In this document: positions 1 to 8,167 of the stretch, one piece after another
Position numbering within the stretch: position 1 is the stretch's first letter
How the letters are laid out: each line of letters starts with the position of its first letter
Assembly: GCF_030813415.1 (NCBI RefSeq)
Contig: NZ_JAUSUF010000017.1
Span: 1-43,736, forward strand
DNA length: 43,736 nucleotides
From: Eubacterium multiforme
Lineage (GTDB): Bacteria > Bacillota > Clostridia > Clostridiales > Clostridiaceae
Reading direction: 5' to 3'
Translations under genes and position numbers: made by a program
The notes under the pieces: generated by a model
The model's input: the letters and a program-made list of their open reading frames with translations, nothing else
What the model was told of the DNA's origin: nothing
The model's database searches: none

Positions 1-16
1 TACAATCTTTACTCAT
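1..16 (-). CDS. 5' end of a gene cut by the window edge
   Basis: An ATG at 16-14 on the minus strand opens a frame reading MSKDC before the window ends. A GGGGG ribosome binding site lies about nine bases upstream, at 25-30. The long regulatory region to its right (CodY-like box and sigma-54-like promoter) points the same way. Nothing can be said about the product from five residues. Confidence 0.45.
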
Positions 17-88
17 AAACTTAATCCCCCTTAGATTTTTTTATTTTAATTAAAAACTTTTTTAATTTAACCTCTCACTTATATACTT

Positions 89-105
89 AGCATTTGTTGT
101 GCCAA
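89..105 (-). promoter_or_regulatory. Candidate sigma-54 (-24/-12) promoter
   Basis: On the minus strand the bases read TTGGCACAACAAATGCT. GG and GC are exactly ten bases apart, and only one base of the TTGGCAC-N5-TTGC core differs (ATGC). The expected start would be near 78, giving a leader of about 60 bases before the ATG at 16. Whether this organism has SigL cannot be seen here, and the match could be chance in AT-rich DNA. Confidence 0.35.
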
Positions 106-118
106 TTTTCTGAATATT
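104..118. promoter_or_regulatory. CodY-box-like operator
   Basis: AATTTTCTGAATATT matches the CodY consensus AATTTTCWGAAAATT at 14 of 15 positions. It abuts the -24 element of the candidate promoter, where CodY binding would repress. CodY represses nutrient-scavenging genes when branched-chain amino acids and GTP are plentiful. A 6-4-6 inverted repeat (ATTTAC-AATC-GTAAAT) lies further upstream at 221-236. Confidence 0.4.
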
Positions 119-285
119 TAAAAAATCTATATATTTAGGGGTTTTATCTGTATTTTTTTCAATAAATTTCTTAATATGTAAAGAAATTTATCCATTATAT
201 TGTGATATTATGGCAAATTTATTTACAATCGTAAATTATTCTTTACATTATTTAATATACTCGTTTTTTATGAATATTTAATAAA

Positions 286-954
286 TCATTTGTGAAATAT
301 TTGTCCATCTTTTATATTGATAGTTCTATTACAATACTTCGCTATACTTGGATTATGAGTTACTATTAGGATTGTTTTCTTTTCTTTTTTATTTAATTCT
401 AATAATATATCCATTATCTTTTTTCCGTTATCTTCATCTAAAGCACCTGTAGGCTCATCTGCTAATATAATTTCTGCTCCTTGAACTAAACTTCTCATAA
501 TTGCAACTCTTTGCTGCTGACCTCCAGATAATTTACTAACCTTTTTATTTAAGATTTCTTTTAATCCTAATACTTCAAGATAATTATTTAAATTTATATT
601 ATAATTTTTCTTACCTTTTCTGTACTCTAAAGGCAACATTATATTTTCTTTAACTGTTAGTTCTTTAATTAATGCAAAGTTTTGAAATATAAAGGCTATC
701 TTCTCATTTCTTATCTTTGCAAGTTCATCAAAACTTTTATTACTACAATCTTCATTATCTAATAAGTATTTACCGTAAGTTAATTCATCTATACATCCTA
801 TTATGTTTAATAAAGTTGTTTTACCAGAACCTGAAGCTCCCATAATAGCAATAAATTCTCCCTCTTCTATTTTTAAATTAATATCTTTTAATGCTTTAAA
901 TTCATTTTCTTTTTTTCCATAAACTTTACTAACATTTTCTAATAATATCTTCAT
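286..954 (-). CDS. ABC transporter ATP-binding protein (exporter 1)
   Basis: This is the nucleotide-binding subunit of a MacB/LolD-type ABC system, at the inner face of the membrane. Walker A is GASGSGKTT near residue 40, the signature is LSGGQQQR near 143, and Walker B is ILADEPTGALD near 163, followed by the switch histidine in VTHN. The 222-residue length is normal for the family. The start codon overlaps the stop of the upstream permease by one base (TAATG), so the two are translationally coupled. The likely role is export or removal of a peptide, antibiotic or lipid. The substrate cannot be told from sequence, and no two-component system lies beside it to suggest a Bce-type resistance module. 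Confidence 0.9.
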   Translation of the reverse strand: MKILLENVSKVYGKKENEFKALKDINLKIEEGEFIAIMGASGSGKTTLLNIIGCIDELTYGKYLLDNEDCSNKSFDELAKIRNEKIAFIFQNFALIKELTVKENIMLPLEYRKGKKNYNINLNNYLEVLGLKEILNKKVSKLSGGQQQRVAIMRSLVQGAEIILADEPTGALDEDNGKKIMDILLELNKKEKKTILIVTHNPSIAKYCNRTINIKDGQIFHK

Positions 955-2210
955 TATTTTTCTCCCCCAATTAAATTAACAGCCTTAATTTTAATAATAC
1001 TTTTAATTGGAATTAAAGTTATTAAAAATATTATTATCAAAAGAATAACTCCAGTAATTATAGTATTAATTTTTGTCGATTGAATTGTAAACCATCCTCC
1101 ACCAGCTAAATTAATATATTTATTTAAGTAAATTCCTATGATGAAAGCTATAAAAGCTATAATCAATGTCTTTATTAATACCACTAAAATAATATCTTTC
1201 TTTTTAGCTCCTAAAGATATTATTATTCCTAATTCTTTTTTTAGTTGATATAAAGAATACATTATACTTCCAGCTCCCCCAAGGAGTATTAATAGCAATA
1301 ATATGCTTGTCCTCATTAATGAATACTTTACAGATCCTAATATTTTATCCTTTGCCTTCTCATATTCACCTAAATTACTGTTTATACTTATATCTAAATT
1401 ATGCTTTTTAGCTAATTTTATTATGTCACTTTGATATTTATCATAATCTCCATGAATAAACTTTACATTAATTCCACCTAAACTTGCTAATGCCCCAAGC
1501 ATATTATCTTTATAAAAGTCTTCTTCTTTTAATATAACAATCATTGAATCATCTAAGAAAGGAACTATATCATAATATAACCTATCAAAATATAAAGGTG
1601 TATCCCCTTTAGATATTCCTGCTACTTCATAAAACTTTTCATCTCCACCTAATCCCATTTGTAATTTAAATTTATCCTGTAGCTCTACATAATTTTCAAA
1701 TTTTTCTCCTAGGATTATTTTATTAGAATCTTTATAATTTAAAGCCCTACCTTTTTTAATATTTATACCTAATTCCTTATAATATCCATAATCCATAACT
1801 CTTATAGGAACTAATTCTTTAAATTCATCACCAAAATCTTCAACAATTGCTCCATTTACAGAATAAGGCATATGTATTTTTTCTAAATAATTTACCTTTA
1901 ATCCATCTACTGTAACTTGAGTTGGATATATTAATCCAATATTTTTTATTATTTTACTTTTCTTTAATTCTTTATAAAATTTATTCAAATTTTCATTTTC
2001 AGAAAAGAAACTATTTGGAGCCAAAGAAATTTTATAAGTTCCTTTTTCATTCCATGAATATGAATCTAGCTTATTCATATATCCAAATACCTTAATTTCT
2101 TTTTGAATATTATAAATTAATAGTGTTGCTATTGCTAATTCAATTATTAATAATATGCTTATAAACTTATTCTTCTTTAAAAATATTTTTAGTATTTTCT
2201 CATTTCTCAT
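954..2210 (-). CDS. FtsX-like ABC permease (exporter 1, subunit A)
   Basis: This 418-residue membrane subunit has one N-terminal helix (residues about 13-30), a large extracellular domain (about 35-295) and three C-terminal helices. The C-terminal part carries the FtsX/MacB cytoplasmic signature KKELGIIISLGAKKKDI before the third helix. That four-helix layout is the half-transporter type that works as a dimer or, as here, as a heterodimer with the neighbouring permease. It starts ten bases after the stop of the permease at 2221-3288 behind AGGGG. The extracellular domain shows no recognisable substrate-binding motif. Confidence 0.85.
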   Translation of the reverse strand: MRNEKILKIFLKKNKFISILLIIELAIATLLIYNIQKEIKVFGYMNKLDSYSWNEKGTYKISLAPNSFFSENENLNKFYKELKKSKIIKNIGLIYPTQVTVDGLKVNYLEKIHMPYSVNGAIVEDFGDEFKELVPIRVMDYGYYKELGINIKKGRALNYKDSNKIILGEKFENYVELQDKFKLQMGLGGDEKFYEVAGISKGDTPLYFDRLYYDIVPFLDDSMIVILKEEDFYKDNMLGALASLGGINVKFIHGDYDKYQSDIIKLAKKHNLDISINSNLGEYEKAKDKILGSVKYSLMRTSILLLLILLGGAGSIMYSLYQLKKELGIIISLGAKKKDIILVVLIKTLIIAFIAFIIGIYLNKYINLAGGGWFTIQSTKINTIITGVILLIIIFLITLIPIKSIIKIKAVNLIGGEK

Positions 2211-2220
2211 AATAACCCCT

Positions 2221-3288
2221 CTATCTTAAATTATCTTGAACATTAACTTTTCTTATGTCTTTTAATAAATATATTGCTATAAATAAAGAAAGCCACAAAC
2301 TTATATTTAATGAAATTAATGAGGATTTAAAACTATATTCTATTACTGAACGAGTTACCACTCCAATAATATTTGTTGTTAAGTTTATAAGTACTATATT
2401 TACTAAAAAGGCAATTAAATTTAATATTATTAATTTCTTAAATATATCTATTATTATATCTATTCTCCTTGCTCCTAATACCTTTTTAATGGCAATATTC
2501 TTTTTTAAACCTTGAGTCCAAAATATTGATGATATTATACAATTTATTAGCCCTACTAAAACTCCTAAAATAGCTGTTTTTATAAATCCATTATTGTATA
2601 AAAATACTGATTCCCAAGTTTTAGCCTTACTATTACTTCTTTCTACTTTAGAAAAGCCTTTATACTTTTCGCCTAAAATATTTTCTAAATTTTCATTATA
2701 ATCTGCTTTATAAACATTAATTATATTGGTTCCTTTTTCTCCATAAATTTCACTATATAAACTATTTATAGGTATTATAATCCCATGTCTCCAATCAGAT
2801 ATTTTATCTGAAATATAATCAATTACCCTAAAACTTTTTCCTTTTAAATCTATATACTCTACTCCATCTTTTTTATAAACTAATTGCTTATTTAACTCTC
2901 CTACTATAGCTATATCCTCTTTATTTTTATAATCTTCATCTTTAAAATAATTTTTGTTTTGAGTTTTTAAATATTTTTTAAAGCCTCCATAATTATTCAC
3001 TCCATATGCTGTTACCTTTTTAAATCCATCTCCTATAGGCTCCATATGATTTAATGGTTCTGTTATAAATGGAATATTTATATTTTTAAGTTCCTTTAAA
3101 CTTATAGATTTTTCTTTTAAGTTTATTGAGATGTTCTCATTATAAAATACCCGCTCTCCATCATAACTTCTAAAAGTTGAATTTAACATTTGTGATACTA
3201 TATCTATAGAAAATATAGATATTATAATGGAAATCATTAAAAAAGTTGTTGTTATAGGGTTTGCTATTAATTCTTTTATACTTTTCAT
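2221..3288 (-). CDS. FtsX-like ABC permease (exporter 1, subunit B)
   Basis: This is the first gene of the operon, 355 residues: one N-terminal helix (about 13-33), an extracellular domain to about 230, and three helices at the end. The FtsX-type signature KKNIAIKKVLGARRIDI precedes the third helix. It presumably pairs with the 418-residue permease to form the channel. Its ribosome binding site (TAGGAG) lies in one arm of a hairpin, which suggests translational control of the operon. Confidence 0.85.
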   Translation of the reverse strand: MKSIKELIANPITTTFLMISIIISIFSIDIVSQMLNSTFRSYDGERVFYNENISINLKEKSISLKELKNINIPFITEPLNHMEPIGDGFKKVTAYGVNNYGGFKKYLKTQNKNYFKDEDYKNKEDIAIVGELNKQLVYKKDGVEYIDLKGKSFRVIDYISDKISDWRHGIIIPINSLYSEIYGEKGTNIINVYKADYNENLENILGEKYKGFSKVERSNSKAKTWESVFLYNNGFIKTAILGVLVGLINCIISSIFWTQGLKKNIAIKKVLGARRIDIIIDIFKKLIILNLIAFLVNIVLINLTTNIIGVVTRSVIEYSFKSSLISLNISLWLSLFIAIYLLKDIRKVNVQDNLR

Positions 3289-3293
3289 ATATA

Positions 3294-3330
3294 CTCCTAT
3301 TTTTTAGGAGCATATAGAAGATACACTCCT
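3294..3330 (-). promoter_or_regulatory. Leader with competing hairpins that can hide the ribosome binding site
   Basis: On the minus strand three short arms occur in order: AGGAGT (3330-3325), CTCCTA (3310-3305) and TAGGAG (3299-3294). The last contains the Shine-Dalgarno of the permease gene starting at 3288. The middle arm can pair with either outer arm, so the two structures exclude each other. The first arm is also a good ribosome binding site for an ATG at 3313-3311, which opens a small upstream frame (MLLKNRSIYE...) overlapping the permease start. This resembles a translational attenuator. The stems are only five to six pairs long. Confidence 0.4.
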
Positions 3331-3524
3331 TTTAATTTATGTGTTTAATACCCTTGTTAATTGTAAATATAAATCCTGATTTTTAGTTTACCTTCTATAT
3401 ACTAACATTTATTTACATTTAATTTTGTATTTTATTGTCGGAAAAAATATAAAACCATAAAATAAATTCTATTAAATTTATACAAAATTCCCTATCTATA
3501 AATTAATATGTTCAAATAGAAAAA

Positions 3525-3549
3525 ACACTAATCTAAAAAAGATTAGTGT
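3525..3549 (-). terminator. Rho-independent terminator after manC
   Basis: ACACTAATCT, a five-base A loop and AGATTAGTGT form a perfect ten-pair stem. On the minus strand the stem is followed by a run of T. It lies just past the manC stop at 3563. Confidence 0.85.
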
Positions 3550-3562
3550 CTAAAATTATTCA

Positions 3563-4630
3563 TTACAAATATTTTTTATAGTCTTCTTTTCCTTCAAGAT
3601 CCTTTAATAAATGTTTTATTTCTTGATCTCTATTTTTATCCATTACAAGAAGTACATCTCCCGCTTCTACTATAACTAAATCCTTAATTCCTAAACCTAT
3701 AATTAAGTTATTTTCCCCAAATACAGAACAGTTTTCACATTCCTCTAAATAAACATTTTTTGATACAGAATTACTTCTACTTTGATTTAAAAATCTACTT
3801 AAAGCATTAAAACTACCAATGTCGTCCCAAGCAAAATCACATTTAATAACGTATGCTTTTCTAGTTTTTTGCATAACTCCAAAATCTATTGATATTCCAT
3901 CAATTAACTTATATTGTTCTTCTATAACTTTTTCTTCATCCTCTTCTCCTATGTGCTTATATATTTCCATAAGTGGTCTATGCATTAATGGAAGATATTT
4001 TTCTATTTCTCTTAGTATTACGTCTGCTCTAAATACAAACATACCTGAATTCCATAAATAAGTTCCTTTATAAATAAAATCTTTAGCAACTTCAAGATTA
4101 GGTTTTTCCGTAAATCTTGCTACCCTATAAGCAGGTCTTGTCCCGCTAATTCTATCTCCCATTTCAATATATCCATAACCTGTTTCTGGTCTTTTAGGAT
4201 ATATTCCTAAGGTTACTATACATCTTCTTCGATTTGCTAATTCAACAGCTTGAGTTAGAGTTTCTATATATGCTTTTTCATTTTCTATATAATGGTCTGA
4301 AGGTAATACTACCATTACTGCATCCCTATCTTTTTTAAGAAGCTTAATTGCAGACAAACCTATGCATGTTGCAGTTTCTTTATTCATAGGTTCTGTAAAA
4401 ATATTATCTTTTTCAATATCAACAAGTTCCTTTTCAATTTTCTCTTTATATTCTTTATTTGTAACTATATAAATATTATTTTTTTCAATTAAAGGAGTTA
4501 TTCTATCTACTGTATTTACTAAAAAACTTTTATCATTTATTACTCTTAAGAACTGCTTAGGTTTTTCTGATCTTGATAATGGGTATAGTCTACTTCCTTT
4601 ACCTCCAGCTAATATAAGCCCGTATATCAA
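3563..4630 (-). CDS. manC: Mannose-1-phosphate guanylyltransferase
   Basis: The enzyme makes GDP-mannose from GTP and mannose 1-phosphate for surface polysaccharide. The nucleotide-binding signature LAGGKGSRLYPLSR followed by EKPKQFL opens the protein. VLPSDHYI near residue 108 and FTEKP near 173 are further family motifs. At 355 residues it is the short form without the C-terminal phosphomannose isomerase (cupin) domain of many ManC proteins. Translation appears to start at a TTG (4630-4628) nine bases after GGAG. No other capsule gene is adjacent. Decayed copies of its first part lie at 7597-7642 and 9941-10049. Confidence 0.9.
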   Translation of the reverse strand: MIYGLILAGGKGSRLYPLSRSEKPKQFLRVINDKSFLVNTVDRITPLIEKNNIYIVTNKEYKEKIEKELVDIEKDNIFTEPMNKETATCIGLSAIKLLKKDRDAVMVVLPSDHYIENEKAYIETLTQAVELANRRRCIVTLGIYPKRPETGYGYIEMGDRISGTRPAYRVARFTEKPNLEVAKDFIYKGTYLWNSGMFVFRADVILREIEKYLPLMHRPLMEIYKHIGEEDEEKVIEEQYKLIDGISIDFGVMQKTRKAYVIKCDFAWDDIGSFNALSRFLNQSRSNSVSKNVYLEECENCSVFGENNLIIGLGIKDLVIVEAGDVLLVMDKNRDQEIKHLLKDLEGKEDYKKYL

Positions 4631-4760
4631 ATCTTTTCAACTCCATATAGTACTTTAGTTTATTCTATGTTTTTTAATTAAACTATGTGAAAAGTTAAAT
4701 AAGAACCATACTAAATTAGTACAGTTCTTAAAAAGATTGATTAATTCATATATTTATTCA
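4516..4760. repeat. Intact copy of a segment found three times (manC start to LprI end)
   Basis: The start of manC, its upstream spacer, the hairpin AAGAACCATAC..GTACAGTTCTT and the end of the LprI-type gene recur in damaged form at 7597-7960 and 9941-10150. The spacer and hairpin are the best preserved parts of all three copies. This is a duplication of ordinary chromosomal sequence; no transposase or terminal repeats are seen. Confidence 0.8.
4701..4729 (-). terminator. Terminator after the LprI-type gene
   Basis: AAGAACCATAC-TAAATTA-GTACAGTTCTT forms a stem of about eleven pairs with small mismatches. It is followed on the minus strand by ATTTAACTTTT. It separates the LprI-type gene from manC. 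Confidence 0.65.
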
Positions 4761-5678
4761 CTAATTCATAGCATCTTTTTTCAGTTTCGCTACTTAATGT
4801 TCCTAACTTTACTAAAGGAGCCATAGTTCCTCCTTTATATTCAGCCATTGCTTTTTCAGCTTTTGATTCTTTTATTTTAATCCATCTTACTTCATCTTTT
4901 TCTAATTGTTTAAATTTATCTTTAGGTAATTTTGCTTTTAAAGTACCATATATATCATTTAATGCACTATCCCATTCCTTATATACATCAGAAGCTTGAC
5001 TTCTCATTTCAACTGTAGATTCTCCAGTTATGCTATTTTCTGTTTCTTCTTTTATCGCATTTAATTTATTTATATAATTTTTCTTATCAATAGCTGCATT
5101 TCCTAAATAACCTACTGAACCACTTTTTTCTTCTGATTTACTAAGCTCTGAATTTACTCTTCCTTTTAAATCTTCTAATTGCTGTTTTTGATTTTTATCC
5201 AATTCACTCTTTTCTAATTTATCAATTAAATTCTTTGCCTCTTTATAGTTTTTATTATTTATTTGCTCTCTTATTTTATCTAAATTATCATTTAATTCTT
5301 TACTATTTTTAATTGCTTTATTTATTTTATCTTTTAAACTATCTACATCATTTTTGAATCCATTATAATTTGAATATTCTTGATTTATTTCATTTATCTT
5401 TTTATTTGCTTCATCAAAATCTCCTTTATCAAAAAAATCTTTTGAATCTAAATACTTATTTACCATACTTTTTAATTGTAATGCTTTTCATTGTTTGGCT
5501 TATCGTCTAATACTAAGTCAAAACATGCTATTGATTTTTGATATTCTTTCTGTATCATTAATTCAATTCCTTTATTGATTTCTTTATTTACTCCTGAATT
5601 TTTATAAATAAAAAATGATCCTACTCCTATAATAGCTATAACTAAAATAACTATAGGAATTATGTATTTCTTTTTCAT
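4741..5678 (-). pseudogene. LprI-type (DUF1311) membrane-anchored protein, frameshifted
   Basis: The first frame starts at an ATG at 5678 behind GGGGGAT. It encodes an N-terminal membrane helix (MKKKYIIPIVILVIAIIGVG) and a tetratricopeptide-like stretch, and stops at 5472. The second frame (4741-5466) continues with coiled coil and ends in an LprI/DUF1311 domain (residues about 135-240: WDSALNDIYGTL, RWIKIKESKAEKA, then ETEKRCYELVNKY). Adding one A to the AAAA run after NNE joins them as ..PNNEKALQLKSMVNKY.. with no break. The restored protein would be about 313 residues. DUF1311 proteins include lysozyme inhibitors. The downstream ATG at 5466 has no good ribosome binding site. A sequencing error or slippage phase variation is possible. 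Confidence 0.8.
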
Positions 5679-5879
5679 AAGACTAATCCCCCTTAGTTTA
5701 TATATATTTTTATTATACAACTTTGAATTTATTTTACTAATTAATACATATTTACCTTTTATAAGTAACTTTAATTTTATTGATTTCTTTATATTTAAAA
5801 TAATATATATCCTTTTCATATTTATAATTGATATTTTCTCTTGTAAAATTCCATAGTATATAATATTTTCTTTATATAT

Positions 5880-5913
5880 GTTAAAAGAGGAAGAAACTCA
5901 ATTCTTCCTCTTA
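5880..5913. terminator. Strong hairpin terminator after the Fic cassette
   Basis: TAAAAGAGGAAGAA, loop ACTCAA, TTCTTCCTCTTA is a perfect fourteen-pair stem. It lies about 100 bases beyond the Fic stop and upstream of the LprI-type gene, so it probably ends the toxin-like operon on the minus strand. Confidence 0.7.
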
Positions 5914-6018
5914 CATACTTTTTATATACTTAAAATCTATACATATAGTTCCATTAATTATATATAACCATTTCTTCATCTAATAATTTTACTATATCTT
6001 CTTTCTTAAATAATTATA

Positions 6019-6717
6019 TTAAAACATATTTTTATTATCTTCAATAAAATCTTTCTGTTTATTTAAGTATTCAATCAAAGGTATTACATTATTATTTGTA
6101 GATTTACCTAAAGCTTCCTTATATTCAGTTGAAGTTTCACCGTTCATATATTTAAGTGGTAATTTATTATCAAGTAATTGCTTTAAAAATATAAATCTAC
6201 CTATTCTCCCATTACCATCTTGGAATGGATGTATTCTTTCAAACTCCAAATGAAATTTTGCTATATCTTCTAAAGTTGCTTCTTTTAAATTATTAAACTC
6301 ATTTATTAAAATATTAAGTTTATCTTCAACCTCCCAAGGATTTGCAGTATCAAAATTAGCTCCTAATATTTTATTAGAATATTTCTTGAAAACCCCTGCT
6401 AAACCTAAATCATACAATCTAGTTCTATACATTAAACTAGCATGCCACTCTTTTATCATTTCTAAAGTTAAAGGTTTATCTAAACTATCAATAACTAAAT
6501 CAAATGTATAAAATGAATTAACCGTTTCCTGTACATCATCTAAAGTATGAGTTCCTGTAACTATATTTTTTTCCATAAGCATTTGTAAGGTTTCTATTGT
6601 AAATGTACTTCCTTCTATTTTATTAGAATGATAAATAAAATCATATTTTAATATTTCATTTAATGAATTATGAATCCTCTTTGTTTCCTTTAATATTTGT
6701 AAAAATCTATTATACAT
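6019..6717 (-). CDS. Fic-domain AMP-transferase (class II, self-inhibited)
   Basis: Fic proteins transfer AMP (or other nucleotide parts) to hydroxyl side chains of target proteins. The catalytic motif HPFQDGNGRIGR is complete, with active histidine near residue 165. The inhibitory motif S-x-x-x-E-G is present in the N-terminal helix as SNKIEG (S31, E35, G36), so the protein holds its own brake. At 232 residues it is a single-domain form with no DNA-binding part. It starts 30 bases after the zeta-type gene and is probably co-transcribed with it. Just beyond its stop a second frame could encode FKKEDIVKLLDEEMVIYN without a start codon, possibly a lost C-terminal tail. Confidence 0.9.
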   Translation of the reverse strand: MYNRFLQILKETKRIHNSLNEILKYDFIYHSNKIEGSTFTIETLQMLMEKNIVTGTHTLDDVQETVNSFYTFDLVIDSLDKPLTLEMIKEWHASLMYRTRLYDLGLAGVFKKYSNKILGANFDTANPWEVEDKLNILINEFNNLKEATLEDIAKFHLEFERIHPFQDGNGRIGRFIFLKQLLDNKLPLKYMNGETSTEYKEALGKSTNNNVIPLIEYLNKQKDFIEDNKNMF

Positions 6718-6746
6718 TATTTTAATCCTTATTAATCTTAAATAAT

Positions 6747-7310
6747 TTATTTTAGTATATCATCTAACCAATCTGGAATATTATCCTCTTCCCATCTTAA
6801 AATTCCATTATTTATATAAGCAACTTCTCTAAATCTTTTTGTGTTATCATATATATTTATTTCATCACATATATTAATAACTTCCTGTAAATTATGTAAT
6901 GAATCATAATATCTTCTTTCTATATCCTTATCAGGAATTCCATGTCCACCATTACTTACTCTAATTTTAACTCTTTCTTTTGCAATTTCAGGATTATCAA
7001 CACCTATATAATTCATAACAATATAAAATCCATTTTCTTTTGCTAATTTAATATTCTTTATAATGCTTTTTCCTGATAATGTTGTCTCCTGATTAAATGA
7101 AATTCCTTCTTTAATATATTTCTTAATTAATTTAACTGCTTCTCTTGCACATTTCATTTGAAGATTATTATCTTTCCATGATCCAATTTTAGCTACCATT
7201 TCATCAGTATTTATTCTCTTTTCATCTTTATTTTCATTATAATAAACAGATTTATATATTGATGTTTTACCAGCACCATTAACCCCTGCAAATATTGTAT
7301 AAGTTAACAT
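6747..7310 (-). CDS. Zeta-toxin-type ATPase/kinase
   Basis: This is a COG4185/zeta-family P-loop protein of 187 residues. Walker A is GVNGAGKTS near residue 9. The zeta-like core continues with NTDEM, FNQETTLSG and a C-terminal RRYYDSLHNL. True zeta toxins phosphorylate UDP-N-acetylglucosamine and are held in check by epsilon. The function of this chromosomal clade is not established. Its start lies two bases after the stop of a 54-residue gene, and the Fic gene follows. That order suggests one toxin-antitoxin-like unit. Confidence 0.8.
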   Translation of the reverse strand: MLTYTIFAGVNGAGKTSIYKSVYYNENKDEKRINTDEMVAKIGSWKDNNLQMKCAREAVKLIKKYIKEGISFNQETTLSGKSIIKNIKLAKENGFYIVMNYIGVDNPEIAKERVKIRVSNGGHGIPDKDIERRYYDSLHNLQEVINICDEINIYDNTKRFREVAYINNGILRWEEDNIPDWLDDILK

Positions 7311-7312
7311 AA

Positions 7313-7477
7313 TTACTTACCTATAACTTTCTCTTGTTCTTTTTGTAACACTAAATTTGATAAAGTCATATAGAAATCTTGTTCTTCCTTTGTCTTTGCA
7401 TTTTTAAATAAATCTTTTAATTCACTATAAGAATAGTGTGTAAAAATATCATATAAATCAACTTCCTTATTTTTCAT
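7313..7477 (-). CDS. 54-residue protein, possible antitoxin of the zeta/Fic cassette
   Basis: An ATG at 7477 follows a strong GGAGGG site at 7484-7490. The frame encodes 54 residues, MKNKEVDLYDIFTHYSYSEL and onward to KEQEKVIGK. It is rich in Lys, Glu and Asp and is predicted to be helical, with no membrane segment. It ends two bases before the zeta-type start, so translation is coupled. Size, place and charge fit an antitoxin or partner of the zeta-type protein. I do not recognise a named family. Confidence 0.7.
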   Translation of the reverse strand: MKNKEVDLYDIFTHYSYSELKDLFKNAKTKEEQDFYMTLSNLVLQKEQEKVIGK

Positions 7478-7521
7478 AACTATTCCCTCCATAATATTTT
7501 ATCTCTTAAATATATTATTAC

Positions 7522-7549
7522 ATTAATTTACTATTTTACAACACTAATA
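7522..7549. repeat. 28-bp match to the sequence past the second ABC ATPase gene
   Basis: These bases match 10602-10629 at 27 of 28 positions. On the minus strand both copies read a short tail ending in VVK or IVK and a TAG stop. They look like the old 3' end of an ABC ATPase gene. Confidence 0.6.
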
Positions 7550-7596
7550 TCTTTTTATTTGTGTAATTATTTTATAGAACCTTAATTATAAACTTA

Positions 7597-7960
7597 GATG
7601 TTTCTTTGTTCATAGGTTCAGTAAAAATATTATCTTTTTCAACTCCATATAGTACTTTAGTTTATTCTATGTTTTTTTATTAAACTATGTGAAAAGTTAA
7701 ATAAGAACCATACTAAATTAGTACGGTTTTTAAAAATAATTGATTAATTCATATATTTATTTCCTCTCTTATTTTATCTAAATTATCATTTACTTCTTTA
7801 CTATTTTTAATTACTTTATTTTATCTTTTAAACTATCTACATAATTTTTTAATCTAAGTAATTATTAACCATATTTTTTCATCGTTTGGCTTATCACCTA
7901 ATACTAAGTAAAAACATTCTATTGATTTTTGAGAAATACTTTTTCATCAATCCAAAAGCT
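7597..7960 (-). pseudogene. Decayed manC/LprI copy
   Basis: 7597-7642 matches an inner part of manC. It jumps directly to the sequence upstream of manC at a shared TCTTTTTCAA, so about 210 bases were lost between short repeats. 7640-7731 keeps the manC upstream spacer and the terminator hairpin. 7740-7960 keeps broken pieces of the LprI-type gene, with further internal deletions. No frame is open. Beyond it, to about 8065, the minus strand can be read as a membrane helix (KKFSLAILIVTILINGIPMA), perhaps the start of the lost LprI paralogue. Confidence 0.75.
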
Positions 7961-8096
7961 TCTTTAAAATCCTTTCCTATTCTTTTAAGCTATATTTAAG
8001 CCATTGGAATACCATTAATTAAAATAGTTACTATTAATATAGCTAGTGAAAATTTTTTAAGTTGAAATAAATTACTATAACAAATAGAAATAAAAA

Positions 8097-8128
8097 AACA
8101 TATCACTTATATGTGATACGTTTTTTCA
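8097..8128 (-). terminator. Terminator after the MarR operon
   Basis: ACATATCAC-TTAT-ATGTGATACGT forms a stem flanked by A7 on the left, which is read as a T run on the minus strand, and by T6 on the right. It lies about 40 bases beyond the MarR stop. The rest of 7961-8167 shows no gene. Confidence 0.7.
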
Positions 8129-8167
8129 TTTAATAATAAGGTAACCCCCTATTAAAGTGGTAATCTT

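Noticed and set aside
5940..6018. Small gene after the Fic stop (FKKEDIVKLLDEEMVIYN)
   Set aside because: No start codon or ribosome binding site; at most a lost tail of the Fic protein.
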